A stretch of DNA of 39,581 bases from an uncultured Bacteroidales bacterium (GCA_905233625.1 CAJOFJ010000023.1:6025-45605), one strand, 5' to 3'; shown: positions 14,986 to 24,221, numbered from the stretch's first letter. Notes: generated by a model not told the origin, from the sequence alone. Made by a program: numbers and translations.

Positions 14986-16230
14986 TTAATTGTTAACGGC
15001 CTTGTCGTATGCGTCAACGAAGGCGTTAAAAAACAAGTCGCCGAGCAACTTATATCCTTTGACTGTGAAATGGATACGGTCGGTTTGAGCATAGCCGTGT
15101 TGACGCCATTTATCCATCGATTTCAAGCCTCCCATAATGTCAAACTGATCCCACACTGCCCCTTGGGTCTGGTCGGCCAGTCGGTAAAAGACCTCCCGGA
15201 CTTGCAAATTGTTCTTATTGACCGCATAATTACGTCTTGAAATCTTCTTGTAAGAATCATTATTGGTGATGAAGACAAACGCACAGTCGGGATTCACCCG
15301 CTGGATGCGCTGAATCAGCTGCAAGTATCTGTTTTTGAAAGTCAGTGAATCGAAATTGTCGCTGTTGGCATCATTGATGCCTATTCCGAAAATCACCATA
15401 TCGGCTTGCAAAAGTTCCATATCCAGCTCAAAATAAGGGCAACGCAAATAGTCATCCAAATCAGCTCCATTCACCCCAATGGAATGGAAAGTCAAGCCAG
15501 GACGGTCATTGTCGAGGAAGACTCCTGTCAAAGTGAAACGTTGGGTGGAATCGCAAGGGAACACTACCGCAAACGAATCCGTAAAATCTTCAACATCAAA
15601 CACATACCTTCTTAGCTCAAAATCTTTAATGACAGGATAGTAATAGGTCGTATCTAGTCGGATCCAAGGCACCACCTTGCCATCATTGGATTCACCCAAC
15701 ACAATAATCCGATTGGTACAAAATTCCAGATCCTCGTCGCTCAAAGTGATTTTAATTTCCGCCGGCTGCCCTTGTACATAAACGCCTATGCCTGTGGCTC
15801 CCAACGGTGTCAGATGTTCCTGATACACATTGCGGATAAGCTGAAACTCGCAGGAACGCTTCACCTTGTAATCAGCAGGATTATTGCACTTATTGGCCGC
15901 CGAATACGGAAAAATCATGCCGCGGCGAGCAATCAAATGCGGATATGACAATAATAGATTACGTCGAATAGTATGCGACAGAGTACCGGCCTGTACATGC
16001 GAGGAGCCCAAGTGCAAAATGTTCACATTGCCCTCGCCTGTGTTAACCACCTTATCAAACTTCTGAAAAAAGGGAACCAATGTTGAAGTATGCAGGTCAA
16101 AAGCAAATGTATCCGCTTCAAAATGAGCAAATTCCAAAGTATCCACCGCTTGTTTTTCCATTTGTGCAGATAGCGGATGGATGCACAGACTCACCAACAG
16201 AAAAATGAAGAGAGCTATTTTGCTGTCCAT
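14986..16230 (-). CDS. exported SGNH/GDSL hydrolase-like protein (second of pair)
   Basis: A 414-residue secreted protein with a signal peptide ending near PLSAQ (residue 23). SGNH blocks: block I LGSSHVQAG (Ser76), FGIGIND (281-287) as block III, and DRIHF (384-388) as the Asp-x-x-His motif. Its C-terminal third (AVWDQFDIMGGLKSMDKW, then DRIHFTVKGYKLLGD) matches the upstream neighbour, so the two arose by duplication. The genes overlap by 16 bases and are surely co-transcribed. In Bacteroidota such tandem GDSL genes often stand next to an MBOAT acyltransferase and act in acetylation of polysaccharide; none is adjacent here. Substrate unknown: deacetylase, acetyl transferase or esterase are all possible. 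Confidence 0.85.
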   Translation of the reverse strand: MDSKIALFIFLLVSLCIHPLSAQMEKQAVDTLEFAHFEADTFAFDLHTSTLVPFFQKFDKVVNTGEGNVNILHLGSSHVQAGTLSHTIRRNLLLSYPHLIARRGMIFPYSAANKCNNPADYKVKRSCEFQLIRNVYQEHLTPLGATGIGVYVQGQPAEIKITLSDEDLEFCTNRIIVLGESNDGKVVPWIRLDTTYYYPVIKDFELRRYVFDVEDFTDSFAVVFPCDSTQRFTLTGVFLDNDRPGLTFHSIGVNGADLDDYLRCPYFELDMELLQADMVIFGIGINDANSDNFDSLTFKNRYLQLIQRIQRVNPDCAFVFITNNDSYKKISRRNYAVNKNNLQVREVFYRLADQTQGAVWDQFDIMGGLKSMDKWRQHGYAQTDRIHFTVKGYKLLGDLFFNAFVDAYDKAVNN

Positions 16231-17654
16231 AGTGAATCCAATTGAGTTTGGTCGGTACGCTTACGTAGCTGGTAGAAATTATATACTTCTTCGAAAGATT
16301 TCGCCATAATGTCACCCATGATTTCGGCACCCTTGGGGGTAAAATGCACATAGTCGGGGCCGGCCCATCCGGATTTAACCCACTGAATCATTGAATTCTC
16401 GCCACCCATAGCGGCATACAGATCCCAGTAAGCAGCCCCATTCTCGTGAGCCGCCTCTTTCAAAGCGGTAATCAATCCCGGCAGGCAGGGATAGGTACGC
16501 AGGCTGCCGCCCTTGCGTGTGGACATGTCCGAAGGACCGATATAGACCATCGCCGCTTTGGGGTACAAAGAGCGGATATAGCGAATCTGCTTGGATGTGG
16601 CCTCCTTGAATTTCTGAATACTGGCATCATTGTATAACGCCGGAACAGAGTTGCCACCAAACTGAAGGAGGATGATGCCTACATCGGACAACTCATAGCA
16701 ACGCTGTAGCATCGTATCTTTCAATTGGGTAAAAATAGTGCCAGAACAGCCTCGCAAAGGGATATTGTCCACATTCACGCCATAACCATCATCCACCATA
16801 ATACCATAAATATCTGAAGAACCCGACATCTTGACGGTCAGCACCGTAGCTTCTGTATCCAACTGGCATTGAAGCAGTTGAATACCTTTTCCAGGGCTTT
16901 CCATCTCGTATTTCTGCTGCTGTCCTTTTGCGGAAATCGAAGCCTTGAACTTGCCGCTACGGTCATTCACCAGCAGCTTCACCGATGAGAAATGTTTCAC
17001 CCGTTCACGGGCGGCATTGTGCTTGGACGCGTAGATATTAACTACCGCCGAACTTCCCATGCGGTAACTCTTGGCCATGATGCCGTAATTACCGGTATGA
17101 GTTCGTTCACCAGCATCCCCATACGGCGCGTAGGCGGTCAGGTCGCCCGTGGCACGCTGCGACACCACCGCTGAGGGGATAGTTTGTACCGCAGGCAGCA
17201 TACCCGGACCACCACCACCAAACACCGACTGGAACCATTCGCGGATATTGGCGGACAAGCGGTCCATCTCGATTTGGGAATCCCCATAGTGCATGATTCT
17301 GATTATACGATGATTGGCCTTTGCTCTATGCATTTCATCGAATACCTTATCGAAGAAAGTAACATCATCATCCGGAAAATAGAACTGACCGGCATCGCCT
17401 ATCAAAACCTCCTTGTAATGCGCCAAAGTGTCTTTCAGCGACTGCAACTCCTCCATACGGATGGAATCCCGGATCGCAATAAGCGGATCAACTGTTTCCG
17501 TTTCTATAGGTTCACGAACCAAAACCTCCTCTATGGAAGGAAAGCGGAGTTCGACTGTCCCGATCTTCACGCCCTCTCTCGGAAAAAGCCAAACCACCAC
17601 CGCCAAAATGGCGATGACTGAAAGAATGAAAATCAGGATTTTATAACTTTTCAT
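16215..17654 (-). CDS. membrane-anchored SGNH/GDSL hydrolase-like protein (first of pair)
   Basis: 479 residues with an uncleaved-looking N-terminal membrane segment (about 5-25), so the catalytic part probably sits in the periplasm on an inner-membrane anchor. SGNH blocks: HYGDSQIE (Ser126), QFGGNSV (331-337) and DYVHF (434-438). It has a long insert between blocks I and III that probably forms a carbohydrate-binding-like sandwich, as in AlgX/AlgJ-like proteins (inference). It starts 24 bases after the Mrp-type ATPase gene ends and overlaps the second hydrolase gene, so the three may form one transcript. Family placement is good, substrate unknown. Confidence 0.85.
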   Translation of the reverse strand: MKSYKILIFILSVIAILAVVVWLFPREGVKIGTVELRFPSIEEVLVREPIETETVDPLIAIRDSIRMEELQSLKDTLAHYKEVLIGDAGQFYFPDDDVTFFDKVFDEMHRAKANHRIIRIMHYGDSQIEMDRLSANIREWFQSVFGGGGPGMLPAVQTIPSAVVSQRATGDLTAYAPYGDAGERTHTGNYGIMAKSYRMGSSAVVNIYASKHNAARERVKHFSSVKLLVNDRSGKFKASISAKGQQQKYEMESPGKGIQLLQCQLDTEATVLTVKMSGSSDIYGIMVDDGYGVNVDNIPLRGCSGTIFTQLKDTMLQRCYELSDVGIILLQFGGNSVPALYNDASIQKFKEATSKQIRYIRSLYPKAAMVYIGPSDMSTRKGGSLRTYPCLPGLITALKEAAHENGAAYWDLYAAMGGENSMIQWVKSGWAGPDYVHFTPKGAEIMGDIMAKSFEEVYNFYQLRKRTDQTQLDSLWTAK

Positions 17655-17678
17655 GCAGCGATGTCGGCAAAATAAACT

Positions 17679-18581
17679 TTAATGATGACAGGCATGTCCG
17701 CATGTGGAACAGTCGTGGGTGCAAGAGTCGGAATGTTCGCAATCCTCACGGTCACAATATTCTTCTTCCACCTCATCGATGGGAGCGTTTTCCAACTGAT
17801 AAACCACTTCATCAGCCAAACTGTCAAATGCATCATTGATGATGGCATTATTTTGATCCATCAGATTGGCGCCTTTTTCCGCTGTTTCGCCAACTTCTTG
17901 AACCAAAGGAATCTGGGCCAACAAAGTTGTATTGAACTCACGAGCAAGTGTCAGTCCACCTCCCTGACCGAAGAGGAAATATTTCTCCTCCGGATGCTGT
18001 TTCGGGGTGAACCACGACATGTTCTCCACCACACCGAAAAGCGGCACATTCATATTGTTGGGAGCGAACATTTCCGCGCCTTTGCGGGCGTCATTCACGG
18101 CCAGAACCTGCGGGGTAGTCACGATAATCGCCCCGGAAATCCTGAACTGCTGGATAGCGGAGATTTGCACATCGCCAGTGCCAGGAGGAAAGTCCACAAT
18201 CATGTAGTCGATGTCGCCCCAGACGGTCTGGGTGAACAGCTGTGCCAGCGCACCACCTGCAAGAGGGCCTCTCCAGATGACTGCCTTGTCGCTGGGCACC
18301 AAGAAACCGATGGAGTTGATTTTCACCCCATATTTTTCCATGGGAACCATGTATTCTTTGCCGTCTTCGCCCATGGAGACTTCTACCAGTTGGTCTTCCA
18401 AATCGAACATTTTGGGGATGGAAGGACCATAGACATCGGCATCCAACAGAGCCGTTTTATACCCTTTTTTGGCCAGCATGATGGCGAGGTTTGCGGAGAC
18501 AGTGGATTTGCCCACACCACCCTTGCCGGAGGCCACCACGATGATATGTTTCACTCCTTTGATTCTACTTTTTGTCAGCAT
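17679..18581 (-). CDS. Mrp/NBP35-type ATPase with Cys/His-rich tail
   Basis: A P-loop ATPase of the Mrp/ApbC/NBP35 group, which carries and transfers iron-sulfur clusters in the cytosol. The deviant Walker A GKGGVGKS (19-26) and DFPPGTGDVQ are diagnostic. Two unusual points: the protein starts almost at the P-loop, lacking the N-terminal FSCA (DUF59) domain present in many bacterial Mrp proteins, and the usual CPxC after VENMSWF is replaced by TPKQ. Instead the last 25 residues hold six cysteines (276, 281, 287, 291, 294, 298) and five histidines. That tail could bind the cluster or another metal. The start at 18581 is supported by a promoter 64 bases upstream. Confidence 0.92.
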   Translation of the reverse strand: MLTKSRIKGVKHIIVVASGKGGVGKSTVSANLAIMLAKKGYKTALLDADVYGPSIPKMFDLEDQLVEVSMGEDGKEYMVPMEKYGVKINSIGFLVPSDKAVIWRGPLAGGALAQLFTQTVWGDIDYMIVDFPPGTGDVQISAIQQFRISGAIIVTTPQVLAVNDARKGAEMFAPNNMNVPLFGVVENMSWFTPKQHPEEKYFLFGQGGGLTLAREFNTTLLAQIPLVQEVGETAEKGANLMDQNNAIINDAFDSLADEVVYQLENAPIDEVEEEYCDREDCEHSDSCTHDCSTCGHACHH

Positions 18582-18644
18582 CTTTTCTATAATTTATTGA
18601 TTATAAAATATTTACGTCTAATTTTGTTGTAAAATGCAAAAATG

Positions 18645-18652
18645 CAAAGATA
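18645..18652 (-). promoter_or_regulatory. -7 box of the Mrp ATPase gene
   Basis: Minus-strand TATCTTTG; the -33 element is not evident. It would also serve the two GDSL genes downstream. Confidence 0.5.
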
Positions 18653-18674
18653 CAATAAAAATATGATAATATTC

Positions 18675-19436
18675 CTAAAAATCAATCAACTGCAACTTTT
18701 GCCGTTCGGTTTCGGATGCAGTAAGGTTGAAATGCCACCATTCGGACTGGATGGTATGCAAGCCTGCCTCTGTCATGACTTTGCGCAGAAGCAAGCGGTT
18801 CTCCAACTCCCGCTTGGTAATGCGACCGTCCTGTAATAGCTGCTGTTCGTTGGTGGTATGGGCTTCCTCGCCGAAATAGTCATACTCCGAGCCCATGGGC
18901 AGCGGGTGACCGGTACAGTCCATCAGAGTGACATCCACAGCCGCCCCATAGTTGTGCATGCCGTGGCCTTTGTTCGGATTGCTGACATACCGCATCTTAT
19001 CGGTACCCTTCACCATATTCCACATCTCATGTTGCACACTCACGGGTCTGGAGGCGTCATATATCAACAAGTTCAAGTCCGGACGGATTTTCTTCAAGGC
19101 CTGCTTCGCTTTCAACACTTTTTCTGCCATTTCGGGAAGCATAAAAGCCTTGTTCAAGTCATGATACAGCTGTTTGCCCAGAAAATTGTACGGAGTCGCA
19201 TATACCAGATGAACGGCAATCGAAGAGTCCATTTCGGCGATATCCACCAAGCCCATGGCCCGCAGGCGGGCTTCCACGGGGCTGTCAGCGTTCTCCGACT
19301 CCAATGTATCGGCAGCCACCACTTTCTGCTCTTGCACAATATTCTCCTCAGCTTGTGACGGTTGCGACGGTTGCGAACAAGCACACAGCAAGACTGAGGC
19401 CGAAAACAGCCATACATTCAACAGTTTTTTCATCAT
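18675..19436 (-). CDS. D-Ala-D-Ala dipeptidase (VanX/DdpX-like) lipoprotein
   Basis: A zinc peptidase of family M15D, here with a lipoprotein signal (acylated Cys20 in LLCAC), so it works in the periplasm or at a membrane. 253 residues. Active-site residues known from VanX are all present: Arg130 (DASRPVSVQ), His161 and Asp168 in MHNYGAAVD, and Glu232 and His235 in EWWHF. The likely role is trimming D-Ala-D-Ala or muropeptide dipeptides during wall turnover. No van ligase or regulator is nearby, so it is not a vancomycin-resistance locus. It lies 12 bases downstream of cysS and is probably co-transcribed with it. MM at the start leaves two possible start codons. Confidence 0.88.
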   Translation of the reverse strand: MMKKLLNVWLFSASVLLCACSQPSQPSQAEENIVQEQKVVAADTLESENADSPVEARLRAMGLVDIAEMDSSIAVHLVYATPYNFLGKQLYHDLNKAFMLPEMAEKVLKAKQALKKIRPDLNLLIYDASRPVSVQHEMWNMVKGTDKMRYVSNPNKGHGMHNYGAAVDVTLMDCTGHPLPMGSEYDYFGEEAHTTNEQQLLQDGRITKRELENRLLLRKVMTEAGLHTIQSEWWHFNLTASETERQKLQLIDF

Positions 19437-19448
19437 GTCAGAATGAAA

Positions 19449-20873
19449 TCAGATTTTCTGCAATTTGGAACCTTCCTTGGTATCCACAATGGTGTAGCCC
19501 TTCGCCTTGATGGCATCGCGGGCGGCATCGGCCTGTGCCCAGTTCTTTTCGGCACGGTAACGATTACGCTGATCCAGCAAGTCCAAAACCTCGGCAGGAA
19601 TTTCCACTTCAGCAGGCTTTTCAGCTTCAACTTCCGTCAGACCGAACACCTTGTCGAATTCCATCAGCAAGGTATATTTCTCATCATTATTGATATTCTT
19701 GTCATGAATCAGGTTCCACATGGTAGCCAAAGCCTGCGGCGTGTTCAGGTTATTGAAGATGCCCTGTTTGAACTCATCCAGATACTTGACGGATGCCTCG
19801 CTCAGTTGGTTCAGCGGCAGCATCTTCGGATTCTCCTCTTTCAGCTTGTCCATGAAAGCGCACCACTTGTTATAAGCATTGTTGGCCCCCATCAAGATTT
19901 CCTTGCTGTACAACAGCTGTTTACGATAATGCGCATTCAAACACAAATACCTGAATGCCAATGGCTTAATGCCATATTCACGCAAGGTATCGATATTCAC
20001 CACATTGCCCAGAGACTTGCTCATCTTCTCGGCATTGCTCATGGTCAGGAACTCACAGTGAATCCAGTAGTTGACAAAAGTATGGTCCGTAGCGCACTCT
20101 GACTGGGCAATTTCGTTGGTATGGTGAATGGTCACATGGTCGATACCACCAGTATGAATATCGAACTTCTCACCCAGATATTTCATGGACATGGCAGAGC
20201 ATTCGATATGCCAGCCCGGGAAGCCCACGCCCCAGGGAGAATCCCATTCCATGTCGCGTTTCTCGGTCGGTTTGGAGAATTTCCACAGCGCGAAGTCGGT
20301 TTTGTTACGTTTCTCGGACATATCCACACGGATACCGGCCTGCAGACCCTCAATATCGAGGTGGGCGAAATCGCCATAATGCGGGAACTTGGCGGTATCA
20401 AAATAAATACCATCGGAAGTACGGTAGGTATAGCCCTTTTCTTCCAATTTCTGCACCAAGGCAATTTGGTCGGCGATATGCTCAGTCGCCTTGCATGCCG
20501 TGGTCACCGGCAGCACATTCAGCGACTTAGTATCCTTGAAGAATTGCTCTGTCCAGCGTTTTGAGATTTCCCAAGCGGTTTCATGGCTTTCGCGGGCGGC
20601 TTTGGCCAGTTTGTCCTCGCCTTCGTCGGCATCGCTGGTCAGGTGACCCACGTCGGTGATGTTCATCACATGATTCACCTTGTAGCCGGCATACATCAGC
20701 ACGCGTTTCAGTGTATCGGCGAAAACGTATGCGCGCATGTTGCCGATGTGCGCTCTTCCGTAGACAGTAGGACCGCAGGAATACATCCCCACTTCACCTT
20801 CCTTGATGGACTTAAACTCTTGTAATCTACGACCTTTGGTATTAAACAGAATCACTCTTTCCAGATTTTCCAT
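19449..20873 (-). CDS. cysS: cysteinyl-tRNA synthetase
   Basis: A class I aminoacyl-tRNA synthetase that charges tRNA-Cys. Motifs: HIGN (42-45) and KMSKS (283-287); zinc ligands Cys33 (SCGPTVYG), Cys225 (WHIECSAMS), His250 and Glu254 (HHTNE). The 474 residues are slightly shorter than typical, with a compact C-terminal domain. The mycothiol ligase MshC shares the catalytic core but lacks the full tRNA-binding end and is not expected in Bacteroidota. Promoter at 20903-20910; the VanX-like gene follows after 12 bases. Confidence 0.96.
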   Translation of the reverse strand: MENLERVILFNTKGRRLQEFKSIKEGEVGMYSCGPTVYGRAHIGNMRAYVFADTLKRVLMYAGYKVNHVMNITDVGHLTSDADEGEDKLAKAARESHETAWEISKRWTEQFFKDTKSLNVLPVTTACKATEHIADQIALVQKLEEKGYTYRTSDGIYFDTAKFPHYGDFAHLDIEGLQAGIRVDMSEKRNKTDFALWKFSKPTEKRDMEWDSPWGVGFPGWHIECSAMSMKYLGEKFDIHTGGIDHVTIHHTNEIAQSECATDHTFVNYWIHCEFLTMSNAEKMSKSLGNVVNIDTLREYGIKPLAFRYLCLNAHYRKQLLYSKEILMGANNAYNKWCAFMDKLKEENPKMLPLNQLSEASVKYLDEFKQGIFNNLNTPQALATMWNLIHDKNINNDEKYTLLMEFDKVFGLTEVEAEKPAEVEIPAEVLDLLDQRNRYRAEKNWAQADAARDAIKAKGYTIVDTKEGSKLQKI

Positions 20874-20902
20874 GATATATTTTTCAGTTAAAGTTTAAAA
20901 TG

Positions 20903-20910
20903 CAAAATTA
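20903..20910 (-). promoter_or_regulatory. -7 box of cysS
   Basis: Minus-strand TAATTTTG; TTTG at 20933-20936 is a candidate -33 element with 22-base spacing. Confidence 0.5.
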
Positions 20911-20965
20911 CGGATTTTTTTTGAAATAAAAGCAAACGGAAAAAGCTGTAAAAACCTTCTGGCAA

Positions 20966-21745
20966 CTACTTCAAACCCAGTTCATACCATTCGGTTTTCC
21001 GTTTGGCATAACGCTCCTTGGCCTTGGCGATGGACTCATCGTCGAATTTAATGTGCCCGATTTTGGTAGTCAGCGCGCTAATCTGCCCAGCTCTTTGGTT
21101 CAGATAACCCGTCGGTCTTGCCGGACTCCATCGCAGCGGTGCCGGATAACAAGCCGTAATCAACGCCGACTCTCGCAAAGTCAAGCGGGAAGCTTTTTTA
21201 TGGAAATAATGCTGGGCGGCGGCCTCAGCCCCATAGATGCCATTGCCCATTTCTATCACATTCAGATACACTTCCATAATACGCTCCTTGCTCCAGAACG
21301 TCTCAATCCAGAAAGTAAAATAGACCTCTCCTGCCTTACGCAACCAAGAATGTCTAGGCCAAAGGAATACATTTTTGGCGGTTTGTTGCGAAATGGTGCT
21401 GGCGCCACGCTCACGTTTGCCTTTCTTTTTCTCGTTGATGGCTTTCTGCACCGCACCCCAGTCAAAGCCCCTGTGAGCCAAGAAATTATTGTCCTCCGAT
21501 GCCACTGCGCAATCCACCATGTAGTGCGAAATCTCCTCGATATCACGCCATTCTTTCTCGATGGGGGCATCATTTTTCACCTTCCGTATCAGCATCAAAG
21601 GAGTGATCGGGGGATTAATCCAGCGATAAGCAAGAGGTAGCAGTATACTGATGACAAACAGTATCAATAAAACCTTACCCAATCCCACAAAAATACGTTT
21701 CATCTGGTTTTTGCTCTGTTTTGTTTTACTTTTCTTTTTAGGCAT
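20966..21745 (-). CDS. mtgA: monofunctional peptidoglycan glycosyltransferase
   Basis: A GT51 enzyme that polymerises lipid II into glycan strands without a transpeptidase domain. 259 residues: a basic N-terminus, one membrane segment (about 20-40), and the GT51 domain with the catalytic SEDNNFLAHRGFD (Glu84) and RGASTISQQTAKN, followed by IEMGNGIYG. The length fits MtgA and excludes a class A penicillin-binding protein. It lies 42 bases downstream of the flippase gene, so the two envelope genes may share a transcript. Confidence 0.94.
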   Translation of the reverse strand: MPKKKSKTKQSKNQMKRIFVGLGKVLLILFVISILLPLAYRWINPPITPLMLIRKVKNDAPIEKEWRDIEEISHYMVDCAVASEDNNFLAHRGFDWGAVQKAINEKKKGKRERGASTISQQTAKNVFLWPRHSWLRKAGEVYFTFWIETFWSKERIMEVYLNVIEMGNGIYGAEAAAQHYFHKKASRLTLRESALITACYPAPLRWSPARPTGYLNQRAGQISALTTKIGHIKFDDESIAKAKERYAKRKTEWYELGLK

Positions 21746-21787
21746 GATTTATCAAAAACAAATTGATTCTGAAGAATTTACAATATT

Positions 21788-23233
21788 TTATTCCCGCACC
21801 TGTTTCACGAAATCGAAAGTCAACAGGCGGGTGGCGAAACCGAGAAGCAAAGCAAAACCGCCACTGATCAGCAAGGCCCAGAGAACATGACCATTGAAAT
21901 GCTGCGAGAAAAACCACACCGATGGTATCAGCAGCACAGTAAACAATAACGATTGAAGCAAAGGCAAAGAGCGCACGGGCACTTTCAACTGACGGATGGC
22001 AATAGCCACTTGCAACAAAGCCACCACCGACTGGGTGGACAAACTCGCCACAGCTGCACCCACCGCCTGCAAACGGGGAATCAGCAACAGGTTAACTGCC
22101 AGATTAACTGCTATTCCCGCTATCGCTGTAATATTCAACAACTTCATATTTCCGTTAGCCGTCAGCATGGTGCCGAAAATATAGGTAAATGAAATCGGAA
22201 TGATACCCGCAATGAGGAAGCGGAACACCGCTGCACTCTCCGCCACATGCTCACGATACAGCAGGTCTAAAACCGGCATCCGGAACAGCTCCAGCAGCAC
22301 CACCGAAGTGACTGAAAAGAGGAACAGCAGGGAGAAGGAGGATTTCACGATAGGCGTGATGTTCTCCTTGTTTTTCAGCATTTTGGAAAACAGCGGCAGC
22401 AGAATCACCGAGAACAAATAAGCAATCATCACCAGCGCATCCAGCAAGCGGAACGCAGAGGCGTAAATACCCGCCTCAGAAGCCCCAATCCCCGTTGGCA
22501 GCAAACGCTCCAGCATCACCGAATCGATGCGGTTATAGAATGACATCAGCAGGAACAAAATAGCGAACGGCAGACTCTTCTTCAAAATCATCAGGAAGAA
22601 AGTCGGATTCCAGTTCAGGCGTGTTACCTTGCCCTTGGCAACCACAATCGCCAAAGCTGTCAGCGCCGCCACGGTATAAGCCGCAGTCTGGCAATACACA
22701 AACCACTCGATGCGGAAAGGATCGTCGGTAATCCCGCCCCACAGCAGGATGCCGCAGAAAAGCACCATCAGCAGGCGGTCGAGCACCGACAAGCAGCTGT
22801 CGGTCTTGAACATCAGCAAGGCAGAGATATTCGAGCGCAGATAAAGGATAAACGCATTCAGGAACTGGTTGATGGCCATCCAGAACAGCAACCACAGCTG
22901 GAAACCCCGGTAGCCAATTATCAGCGCCACCGCAAACACCACCGCCATGTAGATGGCTCCCAGCAGCAATTTCAGCGTGATGATTCCCGACAAGTGCTTG
23001 TGCAACAGTTGCTGATGACGGGCAATATTCCTGTTGTTGAAATTGGTGATCCCCATATCCAACAACATATTAAACAGGAAAGTAAAATTGAGCACAGCAA
23101 AATAAAGACCATAATCCTCGGCGCCCACTCGATTCTGCACCCCCACATCAATGCCCAAAATCCAGAACGGCTTGATGAGCAGATTCAGGAAAATCAGCAG
23201 TATAATATTGAAAATAAAATCTTTCTGTTTCAC
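21788..23233 (-). CDS. polysaccharide/oligosaccharide flippase (Wzx-like)
   Basis: An integral membrane protein of the MOP superfamily, 481 residues with about 14 hydrophobic segments. The start MKQKDFIFNIILLIFLNLLIKPFWI and the repeated twelve- to fourteen-helix pattern fit Wzx-type lipid-linked sugar flippases. No glycosyltransferase cluster surrounds it; the O-antigen-ligase-like gene is 8 kb away. MurJ is an alternative, but the sequence looks closer to the polysaccharide branch. It lies between the esterase gene (33-base gap) and mtgA (42-base gap), all on the minus strand. Confidence 0.85.
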   Translation of the reverse strand: MKQKDFIFNIILLIFLNLLIKPFWILGIDVGVQNRVGAEDYGLYFAVLNFTFLFNMLLDMGITNFNNRNIARHQQLLHKHLSGIITLKLLLGAIYMAVVFAVALIIGYRGFQLWLLFWMAINQFLNAFILYLRSNISALLMFKTDSCLSVLDRLLMVLFCGILLWGGITDDPFRIEWFVYCQTAAYTVAALTALAIVVAKGKVTRLNWNPTFFLMILKKSLPFAILFLLMSFYNRIDSVMLERLLPTGIGASEAGIYASAFRLLDALVMIAYLFSVILLPLFSKMLKNKENITPIVKSSFSLLFLFSVTSVVLLELFRMPVLDLLYREHVAESAAVFRFLIAGIIPISFTYIFGTMLTANGNMKLLNITAIAGIAVNLAVNLLLIPRLQAVGAAVASLSTQSVVALLQVAIAIRQLKVPVRSLPLLQSLLFTVLLIPSVWFFSQHFNGHVLWALLISGGFALLLGFATRLLTFDFVKQVRE

Positions 23234-23266
23234 CGAAGGGCAACTTTTGAAGGCCTTTACTACAAC

Positions 23267-24202
23267 TTACTTTTTATTGTTTTTATTATACAGGCCTGAA
23301 GGTTTCGTCCTGCCCCATGCTATCGGCTTGTAATCAGGATTATACCAGGTTTCATCTACCTGATATTTATGTTTGGCTTTCACCCAATCACGATAAAACT
23401 CATCAATTTCATCCAAAGTGTAGGGCAAACCTGCAGCCACTTCGTGACCATAGTTCTTCATGCGTTTGAACCAATACGGATAACCAAACTTTTCGAACTG
23501 AGGCACAATTTTATTGCTGCCGAAGAAGCCGATATTGGCAAAGGCGACCTGGTTGTAATTCACGAGACGATCTTCCGTACCATGATAAAACAGTGTTGGA
23601 GCCGGCTGGCCATCCGCATATTTTACTTTGCCATGGCGTGAAAGGATAGCCCCTGCGTAGGATATGACCGCGGCATAGCGGAAGTTGGCAGGTAAAACTT
23701 TGGCGGTCTCATGCTGGTTATGCAGCCAGTAGTCCGCCTGTAAAACGGTGATAGCCCCCGCACTGCCGCCCGAAATCATGATTTCTTTGGTATTGATATG
23801 AAAACGGGAAGCGTTTTTACAAAGATAGTTCGTGGCCGAATACAAATCCTCCACGGCCAAGCGGATGGCATATTCAAGCGTATTAACCATGGACACCCCC
23901 ATCTTGGTCACCCCTTTCAGGCCAAGGCGATAGTCAATAGCCACCACCACATAACCTCTTTCGGCAATTTTCTCGAAGGCCTTGACCATCATGGGTTCAT
24001 CGCGACGACCGGAGATAAAGCCCCCTCCGAAAACAAAAACAAAACAAGGGAATCCGGTGTCAGGTGGTGCCACCGAAGGCATATAAACATCCAGCAGCAG
24101 ATGGTTGGTATCCTTCACCGCGAACTCCTCGGTATAATCGGCCTGTGCCCATAATCCCATCGACAGAAGCACAGCGAAAAAAGTGAAAAACAGCTTTTTC
24201 AT
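23267..24202 (-). CDS. exported alpha/beta-hydrolase (carboxylesterase-like)
   Basis: 311 residues with a signal peptide ending at about LWAQ (residue 20). Esterase features: the oxyanion-hole motif FGGGF (58-62), nucleophile Ser147 in GGSAG, candidate acid Asp211 in HGTEDRLV and His253 in YGHEV. This is the hormone-sensitive-lipase or carbohydrate-esterase style of alpha/beta hydrolase, so a periplasmic or secreted esterase acting on acetylated sugars or small esters is plausible. A -7 box lies 20 bases upstream of the start. The flippase gene follows after 33 bases. Confidence 0.85.
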   Translation of the reverse strand: MKKLFFTFFAVLLSMGLWAQADYTEEFAVKDTNHLLLDVYMPSVAPPDTGFPCFVFVFGGGFISGRRDEPMMVKAFEKIAERGYVVVAIDYRLGLKGVTKMGVSMVNTLEYAIRLAVEDLYSATNYLCKNASRFHINTKEIMISGGSAGAITVLQADYWLHNQHETAKVLPANFRYAAVISYAGAILSRHGKVKYADGQPAPTLFYHGTEDRLVNYNQVAFANIGFFGSNKIVPQFEKFGYPYWFKRMKNYGHEVAAGLPYTLDEIDEFYRDWVKAKHKYQVDETWYNPDYKPIAWGRTKPSGLYNKNNKK

Positions 24203-24221
24203 AAATGCAAATATAAAAATG

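Noticed and set aside
17682-18632. A 316-codon plus-strand frame opposite the Mrp ATPase gene
   Set aside because: Antisense of a clearly coding gene.
18675-19436. Vancomycin-resistance gene vanX
   Set aside because: No vanH/vanA/regulators nearby, and the protein is an exported lipoprotein in a Gram-negative organism.
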